A DNA stretch of 64,000 nt, taken from positions 200,001-264,000 of the forward strand of contig JAODUO010000128.1 of assembly GCA_025642075.2 (NCBI GenBank), in the 5' to 3' direction. A program made the position numbers and the translations under genes. The stretch comes from Ridgeia piscesae (taxonomy: Eukaryota; Annelida; Polychaeta; Sabellida; Siboglinidae). Below the pieces are notes generated by a model that saw only the letters and a list, made by a program, of their open reading frames with translations, was not told the DNA's origin and ran no database searches. Position 1 is the stretch's first letter; each line of letters begins with the position of its first letter. Positions 1 to 23,015 of the stretch are shown here, one piece after another.

Positions 1-1711
1 TGACGCACTGCTATGATACATTACGTCACTTCCGTAGTTACTGTTTGTCCACTGCGCAACTCAATGCATCATCAAGTCTCAAAACAAATTCGTTAGTTGC
101 ACTTTGTTTGCATCTTGTCAATTCCCTTTATCGCTAATCTCTGTATTGACGCTCTAATTTAAAATAACAAAATCCGTATAGTATTTCCGTCGACAGTCGC
201 GTGTAAACTCATCTTAGTTGTATTGAAATCGCCACGACTGGCCTCTAAAGGGCACGTTGTTGCGCTCACATGTTTCCAGGCGTTATCAACTATATATCCA
301 CCAATGTGAAGCGAAACGCAACGTATTTATGGTATAAATACCACGGTCTATTCGTTAACTCTCCTATGGTGTTAAGTGTGAAGAGTTGCTTAGCATTTTC
401 GTTCAATACATTATAATATTATGTTTGTTTAAATCATGTTCACGTGATTTGCGCTTGCTATCAAAACATGCCTTAAAACATGTTTGTCTCGTGTTAATTA
501 GCGACAAATAACTTTACAGGAAGGTCATACACGTCCTAAAGAACAACCCATAACTGTTTTGCGTTTTGCTGCACGTTGGTGATTTTACATTTCTCGCGCT
601 TGTGCTGTAACGTTACACGTACTGCTAATAACTCCCCCAAAATGTAAACGTTACAACGCAACCGTTTCTTGTGTCCGGTTTGCGCGATACTCAGCGACAG
701 CAAGCACAACCAATCCCAAACTCGTTGCCCATAAACGTATTCAAAGTCACAATTACTGCAATATGCAAACCATTTGAAAATACTAAATTATCTTCATTGC
801 GGTTCCCGCCATCTATATTAGTATTTGTTGGGTGAAAAAGTATAAAACGTACAACAGAAGTTTCTGCTGTGACAGTTACGCCCATATAATATATCCGAAT
901 GAATACATATCCCGTTGGAGTCGTTGGTGACCGGTTCATGATTTTAAATGACAAGATAGCGATATGGCAGCAGGTGAGCCTCGCGTGCCCCTGTTGATGA
1001 ACTATGCAAAATCCCGTGACCGACTGTGATAAGCTGAACTTTTGTACGCGAATACCGCTTCTTGATACAGGGAACTTAACGACAACAGGATTGAGGCGAT
1101 TACTGATTTGACATTCGCTGGTTCTCCGGCCGTCACCATTCTGTGAGTTTTCCGTTGTTCGCCAATCACGCATTTGTAATGTCCACATTAACAGATCCGG
1201 TTGGAATACCTTTGTTTGGTATATTTATTGATATTCTAAATGGTTTAAACTTCTCGGTTCGTTGTCAGATGTCGCCAGCAATTGTACCAATAGTACACAT
1301 TTGGTGAGGACTAACAATTTGTTTAATTTGATCTCGACAATTGTTTTGTTGTATTTTTGTTGTAAGATTACAAATGTATCTATACATGTAATGGTTATTA
1401 TTAAAAACGATGTTGGTGTTTCTGGAAGACCGCGTTTAGTCAAGTGACATCCATGCAAGGCAACACGATGAAAAATGTCATACATGCTCTATTTTAGTTT
1501 CTTGTACATGTTGCGTTGTGACATCAAGTTACTCTTGTTCTTACTCATACTCTTACTCTTGTACCCAGTTATACCGAGCTGTTGTTTCCTTTTTCTATGA
1601 CCGTCAGGTAATGGTCGAAAAGTTATGTTTTCTTTTCTTTTTCTTGTTCTCGCTGCTTTTACTCTTCTGTCTCCATAAACCTGTATCCACTTTGTTCTTT
1701 CTTTCGCTCTT
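1..1711. other. No supported gene; probably upstream intron
   Basis: I see no exon with a convincing reading frame and splice sites here. Because the LRR exon at 1970 starts in mid-codon, further exons of the receptor gene must lie upstream, so this stretch is probably intron of that gene. The open frames on both strands are short and low in complexity. Confidence 0.5.
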
Positions 1712-1885
1712 CTTACTAAAGTATTCACAAACTACCCAGACGTTTCTTTATACTATCCTCCTACATCCTGCTTACTAAAGTATTCCCAAACTATCCAGAC
1801 ATTTCTTTATATTATCCTCCTATATCCTTCTTACTAAAATATTCCCAAACTATCCAGACATTTCTTTATACTATCCTCCTATGTC
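1712..1885. repeat. 59-bp tandem repeat, about 3 copies
   Basis: Three near-identical units start at 1712, 1771 and 1830. Each begins CTTACTAAA and contains a TTTCTTTATA block and a TCCTCCTA block. The array ends about 85 bp before the first LRR exon. Confidence 0.85.
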
Positions 1886-1969
1886 AGTCTTAGTTGTCGC
1901 CATTTTAATTTCGCTTCCATTGTATGAGTTCGGGCTGATCATTTACAACTGTTTATTTCGTTGTTGTAG

Positions 1970-12311
<10,342 letters not shown>

Positions 12312-13706
12312 AATCATTGTACTTAAATATTATTTAGAAATGTTGTCATCAAGTGTACGTCTTCTCAGAGACACGTCATGTGTAAATTCTAGAATATTTA
12401 TTTAAAGAAGCTTTCTTTGTTTGATCTGTATATTAAATTGTTACACGACCCATTAAGCGTTGTCTTTATTTAATCAATCGTGACAATTGATCTACACATG
12501 AGCCTAGCCTATTAAACACGTAATTTATTCACTGCAGTCTGGGTGGAAATGAAGGTATTGTATCTATGATAATACACATTTTATTATTAGTATACGGGTA
12601 CATTTCAGTTCAAATGAACCTGTATGGCACGTAACCTGGGTTAATTGTTTAAGAAATTGTGCTTCTGGACTTGCGCCTGGCAATTGCAGACCCCAAAACT
12701 CAAATTGCATTGAGGCTCACAAAAACCTACACCCGTTTAGATTCCAAGCCAAAACTCTACACTGGTGTGTGGGATCAGTTACACCCCTAGCTTATATGCC
12801 TTAATGGTAAGAAGTTTGCCGTCACGGTCTCGGGGCTGGGTAGGGGAGGCGGGAAGACAGACGCCTGGCCTGTTGATAACGTTCACTGGACACGTAACAA
12901 GTATGGTATTTGTTACACCTCCGGCAAACACCCCATATTTTGCCAGTTAACAATACAGACACAGTTCATCATTAAGTAAACATTTGGGGAAAAGTCTTAT
13001 GGTCAGATTATTCATATTCAGTTGTCTTGTTCTGAACAAGACCGACTGTTGCAAGAAGACCAAAGATCAAGAAACACAAGAATTGACACGATCTACGCTA
13101 CGTCGAGTTGACTGTGAAATGTGACCTCTCCCGGTAATGGTTCACGTTTGACATGCAGGAAATGGCCGCGTGTCAGTCCATTTCCTGGATGGACCGTGTG
13201 GAACAGCAAGTAAAAACTGACGCAGTTGGACTGGGAACATCTCTGATAGCGGGAAACGTTACTACAGAAAAACCGCCACTTCAAGCAGCGTTCTCAAAGA
13301 CGTCACGGCCCGAGAGTGCTACACTTCCGGTTCCACAATCTTTATAACCAGATGACCTGGAATAAATTGAGTGATTAGTAGCTGTATCATATTCATTAGG
13401 ACGCGTTTAGGTGGCTAATAGCACTAACAAAAACACCCATTCGTCGGATGACATTACAGCCGACATGACTGTAGTTATAGCTATTAGTTATACTCGGTCA
13501 ATTTAACTAAACCGCCGCAATACCGTGTCACTTGTTTAAAATCGCCTTATGGAACGTCCATATTCTAAATCTCTACCTAGGTATTTAATTGATACATTTA
13601 TAATATGTCATATGACTGAGGTTTTTCACAATTCTAAAACAAGGAATATGCGTTGCTGCAATAATACACTGGGGCTATTATTTGTGTCATACACCAAAAC
13701 ACCAAA

Positions 13707-13707
<1 letters not shown>
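12312..13707. other. 3' UTR of the receptor gene and intergenic sequence
   Basis: An ATTAAA lies near 12431, within the likely 3' UTR. I see no supported exon in the remainder. The short open frames near 13093-13347 have no recognisable features. Confidence 0.45.
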
Positions 13708-13745
<38 letters not shown>

Positions 13746-14019
13746 GTGCGCGTGTGCGCGTGTGTGCGTGTTTGCGTGTGTGCGTGTGTGCGTGTGTGCG
13801 TGTGTGTGTTTGTGTTTGTGTGCGCGTGCGCGTGCGCGTGTGCGCTGTGCGTGTGCGCTGTGCGTGTGCGTGTGCGTGTGCGTGTGCGTGTGCGTGTGCG
13901 TGTGCGTGTGCGTGTGCGTGTGCGTGTGCGTGTGCGTGTGCGTGTGCGTGTGCGTGTGCGTGTGCGTGCGTGCGTGCGTGCGTGTGTGCGTGTGTGCGTG
14001 TGTGCGTATGTGTGTGTAA
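13708..14019. repeat. (GT)n/(GTGC)n microsatellite, about 310 bp
   Basis: Pure GT gives way to GTGCG-type interruptions, then a regular GTGTGC hexamer run at about 13860-13965, then GTGC and GTGTGC again. Confidence 0.97.
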
Positions 14020-14557
14020 ATAGCGTTGACAAGACCCATGAATTTTAACGCCAGGGTGCTTGTCGTCATCATTGGTGCTTTTACGTCCGAAATTGAGACG
14101 GCACCGATTCTCCGATTCACAAGGGATACACAGTCCTAATATTGAGAGCCAGGTTTTAAAACCAAATATATAGGGCCTCTAAGTAGAAAGTACCCGGTAC
14201 ATCATTCAAAACAATGTTTTTGAACTTTTTGAAGAAACTGGAAAGAATACGCGTGCCGGCGCTCGTGGCGCCGCATGGTGGACTGAGAAAGAAGCCACAT
14301 TTTGCAAATAGTGCCGCCGTCTGTCGAAAGTTATTTCGTTACCGGAAGTCTATAACTGCGAACGCAAGGCAAGACAGTTGTCGATGTTCATCGAAAGTTT
14401 TCTCTTGTGTATGCCGGAATCACAACGACAAAAGCACACTTTACGGTACATTGAATTTGAAATGCAGTTACGACTTGTTTGTAACTATACTATGTTAATA
14501 TGCAGTTAAATGATACCCTCGGTCTCCGCAGCTAAAGCCACCAAATGGTCCATGTCG

Positions 14558-14613
14558 TTTTGTACAATACGATCATCGCCATGCCCATGGGCGATGCCGA
14601 TGATGTACAAAAA
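14558..14613. other. Strong hairpin (about 56 nt)
   Basis: The outer arms TTTTGTACA and TGTACAAAA are perfect complements, and an inner stem pairs CATCGCC with GGCGATG around an ATGCCCATG loop. It is 0.5 kb upstream of the zinc-finger gene. It could be a cruciform, an RNA hairpin or the remnant of a palindromic element. Confidence 0.5.
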
Positions 14614-15151
14614 CAAAGACTAGTCAAACGCTCGATGTTACACGCAAGCCCTTGTGCCAGCCTCCAAAGCAACCAGAGGGCATCCTGAATAGCTCTAGGG
14701 GATCATGTCAGCTTTGGGGCGCATAGCCTATCAAGACAAGTCCACTATTATAAAACTTAGGGTGTGTGTATTGCATAATCATGCTGGATTACTAGAGTCT
14801 AGATTGTATAATACTAATATTAAATAGTGGGCTGGTCTGGATAGGCTGTGCGCATATTGACTCCAGCAGCTTTCCTTCTGCAATACTGTTGTGGAATCAT
14901 GGTGGGTTGCAGACTTGCAGAGCAATAAGAGCGCAGTACTGTTGTTCAGAGGAAAAAGTATTCAAACCCTGCTGGTGGTTCGATATGCCATTGTGGAAAA
15001 AGTGGCTAATTTCTTTCACCCTACATTTGTATGTATTTTAGAAGGGGCACCATATCGTGATGTTTGGACTAAAAGTAATATTGTAATTGTTTCTTTTCAT
15101 TGTAGGTTTCTGGATGAACATTTGTGGCAGTGTGCATTGCTAAAGTTCATA

Positions 15152-16903
15152 ATGGCTGATGACAGAAAACATGTGACACTTCTTCTCAAACAAGCTGTCA
15201 TTGATCTGTGTACATCAAGGCTCTCGAAGGGGACAGGGCTGGAGATTGATGGCATTCTTTGTGTCACAATTGGCAATGATGATGATGAAAATCATGTCAT
15301 TATCAAAGTTCATGAGAAAGTCTCATCTATGTCAACTACAGGAAATGACAACAAGTCTTCAGATGCGGAAGGTGATGATGACCAGTTAGCTTTCTCACTG
15401 GAGGCATTTGAGAGTGACTACGATCAAGTCACCAATAGTGGTAGTAAAGTCAAGCAGGAAAGTCCACAGACATGCCACAATCACTCAATGTGTTTGAGAA
15501 GACATTCACTACGACATACAGATGACGCATTGGTGGAAGACAAAGCAGATCATACAGTCAGTGTCAAGAACGAACAGTGTGGCAGTGATCAGAAACCAGC
15601 TGTGAAACATGAGTCATCAGTGTCACGTCAGCATCACACGTGTGAAACATGTGGGAAAACATTTCTACAAAAATCGGCACTGATTAGACACAGTCGCACG
15701 CACACGGGTGAACGACCCTTCGCGTGCAGCCAGTGCGAATCCAAGTTTGGTGATGTCACCACTTTAAGACGACACATGGCTTCAATTCATAATCTTCCTC
15801 CGGGAAGAAAGAAGAAGCTGCATCCGTTTCCGTGCGACACTTGCGGAAGGGTGCTACGAACAAAATACTCACTGAAACATCACGTGCGTGCTATTCATCA
15901 GGGTATCAAGACAGAGCCAAAGCATTGTTTGTGTACGTTGTGTGGAAAGGTATGTCGTAATGTGACAGTGCTGAAAGAACATCAGAACAAGTGGCACCTG
16001 CACATCAAGCCGTTCCAGTGCAAGACGTGCGGTCGCTCGTTCCACGCGAAGGGGCTCCTTCGAGCGCACGAGAGGCAGACACATTCCGACATCCGCAACT
16101 ACCCGTGTGATATGTGCGGCAAGGCATTCAAGCGACACAACGCACTGAAAGAGCACCTGCTGACCCACACGACAATACGACCGAACGAGTGTGACATATG
16201 TAGCAAGCGTTTCCTACAGAAAGCTGGGCTGGTTCGGCATTATCGCACACACACTGGGCTTCGGCCATTCCTCTGCAGGGTGTGTAATGCTAGTTTTGCG
16301 GATGCATCAACTCTCCGGCGTCACGTCATTGCTGTTCACAATGTCGCGCGTGAAGACTGGAACAAGGATGACTTCAAAGTGACTGCTGAGAAAGGCGATC
16401 GGACTAAGGTGTTGCCAAGAGGTAGACACAGGCAGATTTGTAAAGTTGAACAGTTAGACGCGGAATCAAGTCAGGACCCATTGAGTGCTCCTGTGGAAAC
16501 TGCTGAGGCGTCACTCAGCTACGTGGAGTCAACTGCACAACAAGCAGTTGATTCACTTGAGATGGCAGATGGTTCCACAGCAGACATTCCACCAGACACA
16601 CACATTTTAGTGCTGCCACCTGCTGGAAGCACAGTCATCACAGATGGAGACGACAACACAATAGACGACCCAAACAGTGTGGTCGTTGCAGCCAGTCTGC
16701 TTGAAAGTGACAATGACAGTGGCACGAAGCACAGGACCGATGGACAGGCGAGTGAGAATGTTATCGCTCTGGTGGAAGAAAAGGGAACTAGTTTGATTAC
16801 TTGGGGTAATGAAATGATGTCACTCTCGGAAGAGGTTTACATTATATTGAATGATCCTGTAGTGCAGCCAGCAGAAGAACTCGTCACAACGGAAGAGGCT
16901 TAG
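15152..16903 (+). CDS. C2H2 zinc-finger protein with eight fingers (583 aa)
   Basis: This is a probable nuclear DNA-binding transcription regulator. An acceptor (CATTGTAG, exon from 15106) stands just upstream and I choose the first ATG in that exon, MADDRKHVTLLL; the open frame extends upstream to 14891 but that part looks like intron. The N-terminal 60 residues (LLKQAVIDLC ... DGILCVTIG) form a small predicted fold I recall from invertebrate zinc-finger proteins, but I cannot name it. An acidic linker follows, then eight C2H2 fingers between about 15636 and 16345, all with complete Cys2His2 ligands; several use long His spacings such as HMASIH and HVRAIH. Only some linkers resemble TGERPF. 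The C-terminus, about 180 residues, is acidic and Ser/Thr-rich, like an activation region. No break is seen. At least one 5' UTR exon probably lies upstream. Confidence 0.85.
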   Translation: MADDRKHVTLLLKQAVIDLCTSRLSKGTGLEIDGILCVTIGNDDDENHVIIKVHEKVSSMSTTGNDNKSSDAEGDDDQLAFSLEAFESDYDQVTNSGSKVKQESPQTCHNHSMCLRRHSLRHTDDALVEDKADHTVSVKNEQCGSDQKPAVKHESSVSRQHHTCETCGKTFLQKSALIRHSRTHTGERPFACSQCESKFGDVTTLRRHMASIHNLPPGRKKKLHPFPCDTCGRVLRTKYSLKHHVRAIHQGIKTEPKHCLCTLCGKVCRNVTVLKEHQNKWHLHIKPFQCKTCGRSFHAKGLLRAHERQTHSDIRNYPCDMCGKAFKRHNALKEHLLTHTTIRPNECDICSKRFLQKAGLVRHYRTHTGLRPFLCRVCNASFADASTLRRHVIAVHNVAREDWNKDDFKVTAEKGDRTKVLPRGRHRQICKVEQLDAESSQDPLSAPVETAEASLSYVESTAQQAVDSLEMADGSTADIPPDTHILVLPPAGSTVITDGDDNTIDDPNSVVVAASLLESDNDSGTKHRTDGQASENVIALVEEKGTSLITWGNEMMSLSEEVYIILNDPVVQPAEELVTTEEA

Positions 16904-18630
16904 AAGATGCGGCTCATCCTTAAATACTGTATACACTGTTGAACAGTTTCAGGGCAAAGTTATATATATTATAGTGTATATATATCAGATAAGGAGTTTC
17001 ATTCAAATTTCAAACAACTGAACATTTTTTAAAGTGTCATATCAAATTTATTCCAAAACAACATATTGTGAAATGTGAATTAAACAACATGTGCATAGAA
17101 CAGGGTTTATTTTTCAAAACACAGGACACCATCTGTGTATTTCCAAAATATGCTATACATTTCAACCAATTAACATCACAAAAATATAACAATTTTGTAT
17201 AACAATTCAGCAGAAAACATTTAATTCTTTGCTACCAATAAGTTTAATTTGGAGTTCATGGTATATTGTCACATCATATGTAAATTCCAATTTATATTCC
17301 AAAAATGAAACACAAAAGCGAGTTTCTCAAAACCATTATCATATCTTGAATTGTTCTCTCTGTCTAGTGGCAAACGCAAGTTATGGGATTTTGTGCGCTC
17401 TCCGAATCCCAATAACTGGCACAATCACACTGATTCATCCTTTTCCATAAAAACTGCACATATTACAAAATGTAAATTGCAGCATGTAATCATGTACACA
17501 TGTTCATGTTGGTATTATGTTAGGGATATATTTTTGACTGGCCATTGGCCAAGTATTTCCAGACACAATGTTAAGAAATATTGATGTACACTTTCAAACT
17601 GTTGATGCATGTGAATTATTTGACTTCAGTTGAAGGATATCAAAGCAGCATTTTAGCAAATGTGGTCCATTTATTCTTGAGAGATATATGTCTATTTAAA
17701 GTCAGGTGGTAAAACATTTGGTGAATGTCACAAGAAATCGCAACCGTCCCCTGCATCCACTTGATACTTGTAAGTATTCAATGATCTTACCATATTTCTT
17801 GTGAAAATAGGTTTAGGTGAGCTATGAAAGACATTGACTCGGTGTAATTAAATTTGTTAGAATGTTTATTGTGTAACTAGTGTCCATTACAGAAGACGTT
17901 TTACGTGTTGTTGTTGTCAAACAGATGCGACAGCAGTTCCGTTTACAGCTGATTCAGCAAACTCTGTGAGCGTTATTTGTTTCTGTTTCTTATGGTTGTT
18001 TGCATGACTGCCATTAGATTGTGTCCATCTTAGATATGAAGGAGACTGAATTACTTTTAAGAACTTGTTGTGGATTTCACCATGTTGTATGTAAGAAATA
18101 AACTACGATCTCTTGTAAACAATTGAATACGGTTTAAATACATGTTGTTAGTATATAGCAAAGAAAAGATGGACGAAAATAAGGTCCATTGTTAACAGAG
18201 GACACTGGTTTGAGTAGTAACTGCTGTGTGTGTTTCATCTTCTTAAATGAACCAATGGGACAGAGTAACATAGCAAGGGTAGAGTGGTGTGTGGGTAACA
18301 GTTTTATTCATAGATGACACTTTGTTTGTAGTGTAGACCCAGATAAAATATACCAATCAAGCTGAGGTGTTTTACTAGAAGTCATCCATAGACATAGTTA
18401 ATGTAAGGCCACAGCGAAATAGTTCTTGGTTTCTCACTAGTGGGTTAAACACATTTGACGAAGGCTTCTATATTATATATATATATTTATTTATTTATTC
18501 CATTAAATATGTGTGTGCAAAATATGAAATGCAATCAAATGATGCGACATCTCCATTTATAAAATAAAAAACAGCATCTCATGTATGCAATCACACTTTC
18601 AGAGTTGACAGATCATTCAGTTAAACATGG
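16904..18630. other. 3' UTR of the zinc-finger gene and intergenic sequence
   Basis: AT-rich sequence without a supported exon. An AATAAA at 18097-18102 is a candidate poly(A) signal. Nothing else was recognised. Confidence 0.4.
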
Positions 18631-21535
18631 CAGGCTAGCTAATGCAGAGCCCATCACCCTGGAATATGAATGGGCTGGTAGGGTAGCTAATGCAGAGCCT
18701 GTTATCCTCTAATGTGAATGGGCTAGTAGGCTAGCTAATACAGAGCCCATCAATCTCTAATGTGAATGGGCTGGTAGGCTAGCTAATACAGAGAACATCA
18801 CCCTCTAATGTGAATGGGCTGGTAGGGTAGCTAATACAGAGCCCATTTCCCTCTAATGTGAATGGGCTGGTAGGCTAGCTAATACAGAGCCCATTTCCCT
18901 CTAATGTGAATGGGCTGGTAGGCTAGCTAATACAGAGCCCATCACCCTCTAATGTGAATGGGCTGGTAGGCTAGCTAATGCAGAGCCCATCACCCTCTAA
19001 TGTGAATGGGCTGGTAGGCTAGCTAATGCAGAGCCCATCACCCTCTAATGTGAATGGGCTGGTAGGCTAGCTAATGCAGAGCCCATCACCCTCTAATGTG
19101 AATGGGCTGGTAGGCTATCTAATACAGAGCCCATCACCCTCTAATGTGAATGGGCTGGTAGGCTATCTAATACAGAGCCCATCACCCTCTAATGTGAATG
19201 GGCTGGTAGGCTAGCTAATACAGAGCCCATCACCCTGTAATGTGAATGGGCTGGTAGGCTAGCTAATACAGAGCCCATCACCCTCTAATGTGAATGGGCT
19301 GGTAGGGTAGCTAATACAGATACCCATCACCCTCTGATGTGAATGGGCTGGTAGGCTAGCTAATACAGAGACCCATCACCCTCTAATGTGAATGGGCTGG
19401 TAGGCTAGCTAATACAGAGACCCATCACCCTCTAATGTGAATGGGCTGGTAGGCTAGCTAATACGGAGACCCATCACCCTGTAATTTTAATGGGCTGGTA
19501 GGCTAGCTAATACAGATACCCATCACCCTCTAATGTGAATGGGCTGGTAGGCTAGCTAATGTATAGACCAATCACCCTGTAATGTCAATGGGATGGGAGG
19601 CTAGCTAATACAGAGCCCCATCACCCTGTAATGTGAATGGGCTGGTAGGCTAGCTAATACAGAGCCCCATCACCCTGTAATGTGAATGGGCTGGTAGGCT
19701 AGCTAATACGGAGACCCATCACCCTGTAATTTTAATGGGCTGGTAGGCTAGCTAATACAGATACCCATCACCCTCTAATGTGAATGGGCTGGTAGGCTAG
19801 CTAATGTATAGACCAATCACCCTGTAATGTCAATGGGATGGGAGGCTAGCTAATACAGAGCCCCATCACCCTGTAATGTGAATGGGCTGGTAGGCTAGCT
19901 AATACAGAGCCCCATCACCCTGTAATGTGAATGGGCTGGTAGGCTAGCTAATACAGAGACCCATCACCCTGTAATGTGAATGGGCTGGTAGGCTAGCTAA
20001 TACAGAGACCCATCACCCTGTAATGTGAATGGGCTGGTAGGCTAGTTAATACAGAGACCCATCACCCTGTAATGTGAATGGGCTGGTAGGCTAGCTAATA
20101 CAGAGCCCATCACCCTGTAATGTGAATGGGCTGGTAGGCTAGCTAATACAGATACCCATCACCATCTAATGTGAATGGGCTGGTAGGCTAGCTAATGTAG
20201 AGACCAATCACCCTGTAATGTCAATGGGATGGTAGGCTAGCTAATACAGAGCCCCATCACCCTGTAATGTGAATGGGCTGGTAGGCTAGCTAATACAGAG
20301 CCCCATCACCCTGTAATGTAATGGGCTGGTAGGCTAGTAATACAGAGACCCATCACCCTTAATGTGAATGGGCTGGTAGGCTAGCTAATACAGAGACCCA
20401 TCACCCTGTAATGTGAATGGGCTGGTAGGCTAGCTAATACAGAGACCCATCACCCTGTAATGTTTTTAATGGGCTGGTAGGCTAGCTAATACAGATACCC
20501 ATCACCATCTAATGTGAATGGGCTGGTAGGCTAGCTAATGTAGAGACCAATCACCCTGTAATGTCAACTGGATGGTAGGCTAGCTAATACAGAGCCCCAT
20601 CACCCTGTAATGTGAATGGGCTGGTAGGCTAGCTAATACAGAGCCCCATCAACCTGTAATGTGAATGGGCTGGTAGGCTAGATAATACGGAGACCCATCA
20701 CCCTGTAATTTTAATGGGCTGGTAGGCTAGCTAATACAGATACCCATCACCATCTAATGTGAATGGGCTGGTAGGCTAGCTAATACAGAGCCCATCACCC
20801 TGTAATGTGAATGGGCTGGTAGGCTAGCTAATACGGAGACCCATCACCCTGTAATTTTAATGGGCTGGTAGGCTAGCTAATACAGATACCCACCACCCTC
20901 TAATGTGAATGGGCTGGTAGGCTAGCTAATGTAGAGACCAATCACCCTGTAATGTCAATGGGATGGTAGGCTAGCTAATACAGAGCCCCATCACCCTGTA
21001 ATGTGAATGGGCTGGTAGGCTAGCTAATACAGAGCCCCATCACACTGTAATGTGAATGGGCTGGTAGGCTAGCTAATACAGAGACCCATCACCCTCTAAT
21101 GTGAATGGGCTGGTAGGCTAGCTAATACAGAGACCCATCACCCTGTAATGTGAATGGGCTGGTAGGCTAGCTAATACAGAGACCAATCACCCTGTAATGT
21201 GAATGGGCTGGTAGGCTAGCTAATACAGAGACCCATCACCCTCTAATGTGAATGGGCTGGTAGGGTAGCTAATACAGAGTCCATCACAATGTAATGTGAA
21301 TGGGCTGGTAGGGTAGCTAATACAGAGACCCATCACAATGTAATGTGAATGGGCTGGTAGGCTAGCTAATACAGAGACCCATCACCCTCTAATGTGAATG
21401 GGCTGGTAGGCTAGCTAATACAGAGCCCATTACCCTCTAATGTGAATGGGCTGGTAGGCTAGCTAATACAGAGCCCATTACCCTCTAATGTGAATGGGCT
21501 GGTAGGCTAGCTAATACATAGCCCATCACCCTCAC
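18630..21535. repeat. 48-bp satellite array, about 60 units, with higher-order structure
   Basis: The unit is 48-49 bp and reads GGCTGGTAGGCTAGCTAATR, CAGAG(C/A)CCCATCACCCT, then (C/G)TAATGTGAATG. Almost every unit keeps the palindrome GCTAGC. Variant units (ACGGAGACC with TTTTAATG; ACAGATACC; GTATAGACC or GTAGAGACC with ATGTCAATG; CCCCATC) recur together in the same order about every 245 bp, for example near 19465 and 19710, so blocks of five units were amplified together. Early units (18630-19300) are more uniform 48-mers. Confidence 0.95.
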
Positions 21536-21539
21536 GGTG

Positions 21540-21809
21540 AAGGGCGGGCGGGCGGGCGAGCGGGCGGGCGGGCGGGCGGGCGGGCGGGCGGCGGGCGGAC
21601 GGACGGACGGACGGACGGACGGACGGACAGGACGGACGGACGGAGCGGAGGACGGACGGACGACCGGACGACGGACGGACGGACGGACGGACGGACGGAC
21701 GGACGGACGGACGGACGGACGGACGGACGGACGGACGGACGGACGGACGGACGGACGGACGGACGGACGGACGGACGGACGGACGGACGGACGGACGGAC
21801 GGACGGACG
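21540..21809. repeat. (GGGC)n then (GGAC)n tract
   Basis: It directly adjoins the 48-bp array. About 21541-21595 is GGGC repeats, able to form G-quadruplexes. About 21595-21809 is GGAC repeats with a few slips near 21628-21675. The arginine/proline frames on the minus strand are artefacts. Confidence 0.96.
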
Positions 21810-22374
21810 CGTCAGTGAGTGGTTTCCCCTGTACTAGTATCGCGTCGTGATATTGTAGAACTTGATGAAACGCCGCTATCACAACAGAGGAGTAATTCCG
21901 AATACGACATTGCCGATTCCCAAAAACACGTGAACGATGGGAAGTAACCAACCGTAACCCTAATCATAACCGAAAAATACGTGAATGATGAAAAGTAATT
22001 ACCTTTGTTTCGGTTCTTTCACGTAGATCTTGTTAACTGTATATTATGTGACGTTTTACTCTAATGTGCCGTATAAACTAACCGATTGTGTTTTCCTAAG
22101 ATGGACATCGTGACACATAACCACGATGTGAACTTAACTTAAAATATATTTGCAAATTAAAGTTTGCTAAAATACGAAAATATTTATTAAAGACCAAATC
22201 TGCCAACAATAAAACAAATACTTTTTGCTAAGGATGTGTTGACATACATGTATGTATTTTACATTATCAATATTTCCATAATTCTTCGAATTGAGTTGCG
22301 TTAGGTCATTACAGGGCTTAGGTGAGACGAGTTCCTGAACCATTAGCTCTTTTCTGGCACAGACGTCGGACCAA
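21810..22374. other. Intergenic sequence
   Basis: No exon, RNA gene or element was recognised here. Confidence 0.4.
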
Positions 22375-23015
22375 AATTAGTAATGCGGTTGTCTGACTCA
22401 AAGTTTCAGCACCACGCCTTTGTCTGACTTACAGTTTCAGTATTACTCCGTTGTTTGACCCAAAGCTACATCATCACGCCATTGTCTGACTCAAAGCTTC
22501 AGCATCACGCCATTGTCTGACTCAAAGCTTCAGCATCGAGCCTTTATCTGACTCAAAGCTTCAGCATCACGCCTTTATCTGACTCAAAGCTTCAGCATCA
22601 CTCCGTTGTTTGACTCAAAGCTACACCATCACGCCATTGTCTGACTCAAAGCTTCAGCATCACGCCATTGTCTGACTCAAAGCTTCAGCATCACGCCATT
22701 GTCTGACTCAAAGCTTCAGCATCACGCCTTTGTCTGACTCAAAGCTTCAGCATCACTCCGTTGTCTGACTCAAAGCTTCAGAATCAGCTTCAGAATCATA
22801 CTTTTGTCTTAATCAAAGCTTCAGCTTTACGCCGTTGTCTGAATCAGAGCTTCAGAATCACGGCGTTGTCTGAATCAGAGCTTCGAATAGCATCACGCCG
22901 TTGTTTGATTCAAAGCTTCAGCATCACGCCGTTGTCTGAAACCAAGCTTCAGAATCACGCCGTTGTCTGAATCAAAAGTTTCAGCATCACGCCGTTGTCT
23001 GAATCAGAGCTTCAG
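22375..23015. repeat. 31-bp minisatellite with AP-1-like core, about 20 units
   Basis: The unit is 31 bp: GCC(A/T)TTGTCTGACTCAAAG then CTTCAGCATCAC. It includes TGACTCA, the AP-1 (TRE) consensus, intact in roughly ten units between about 22396 and 22772. Later units read TGAATCA or TGATTCA. Most units also contain AAGCTT. The array ends 650 bp upstream of the NDUFA2 start. Confidence 0.93.

Noticed and set aside
14214..14498. 94-codon frame upstream of the zinc-finger gene
   Set aside because: It could overlap a 5' UTR exon, but the peptide shows no domain and I found no donor and acceptor pair that joins it in frame.
14891..15151. Upstream 87 codons of the zinc-finger frame
   Set aside because: A good splice acceptor (CATTGTAG) at 15105 and a low-complexity peptide suggest this is intron read-through; the start at 15152 fits better.
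18630..21535. CRISPR array
   Set aside because: Units are contiguous with no unique spacers, and this is animal DNA; it is a satellite.
21532..21951. Arg-Pro-Ser-Val repeat protein on the minus strand
   Set aside because: It is a translation of (GGAC)n and (GGGC)n simple repeats.
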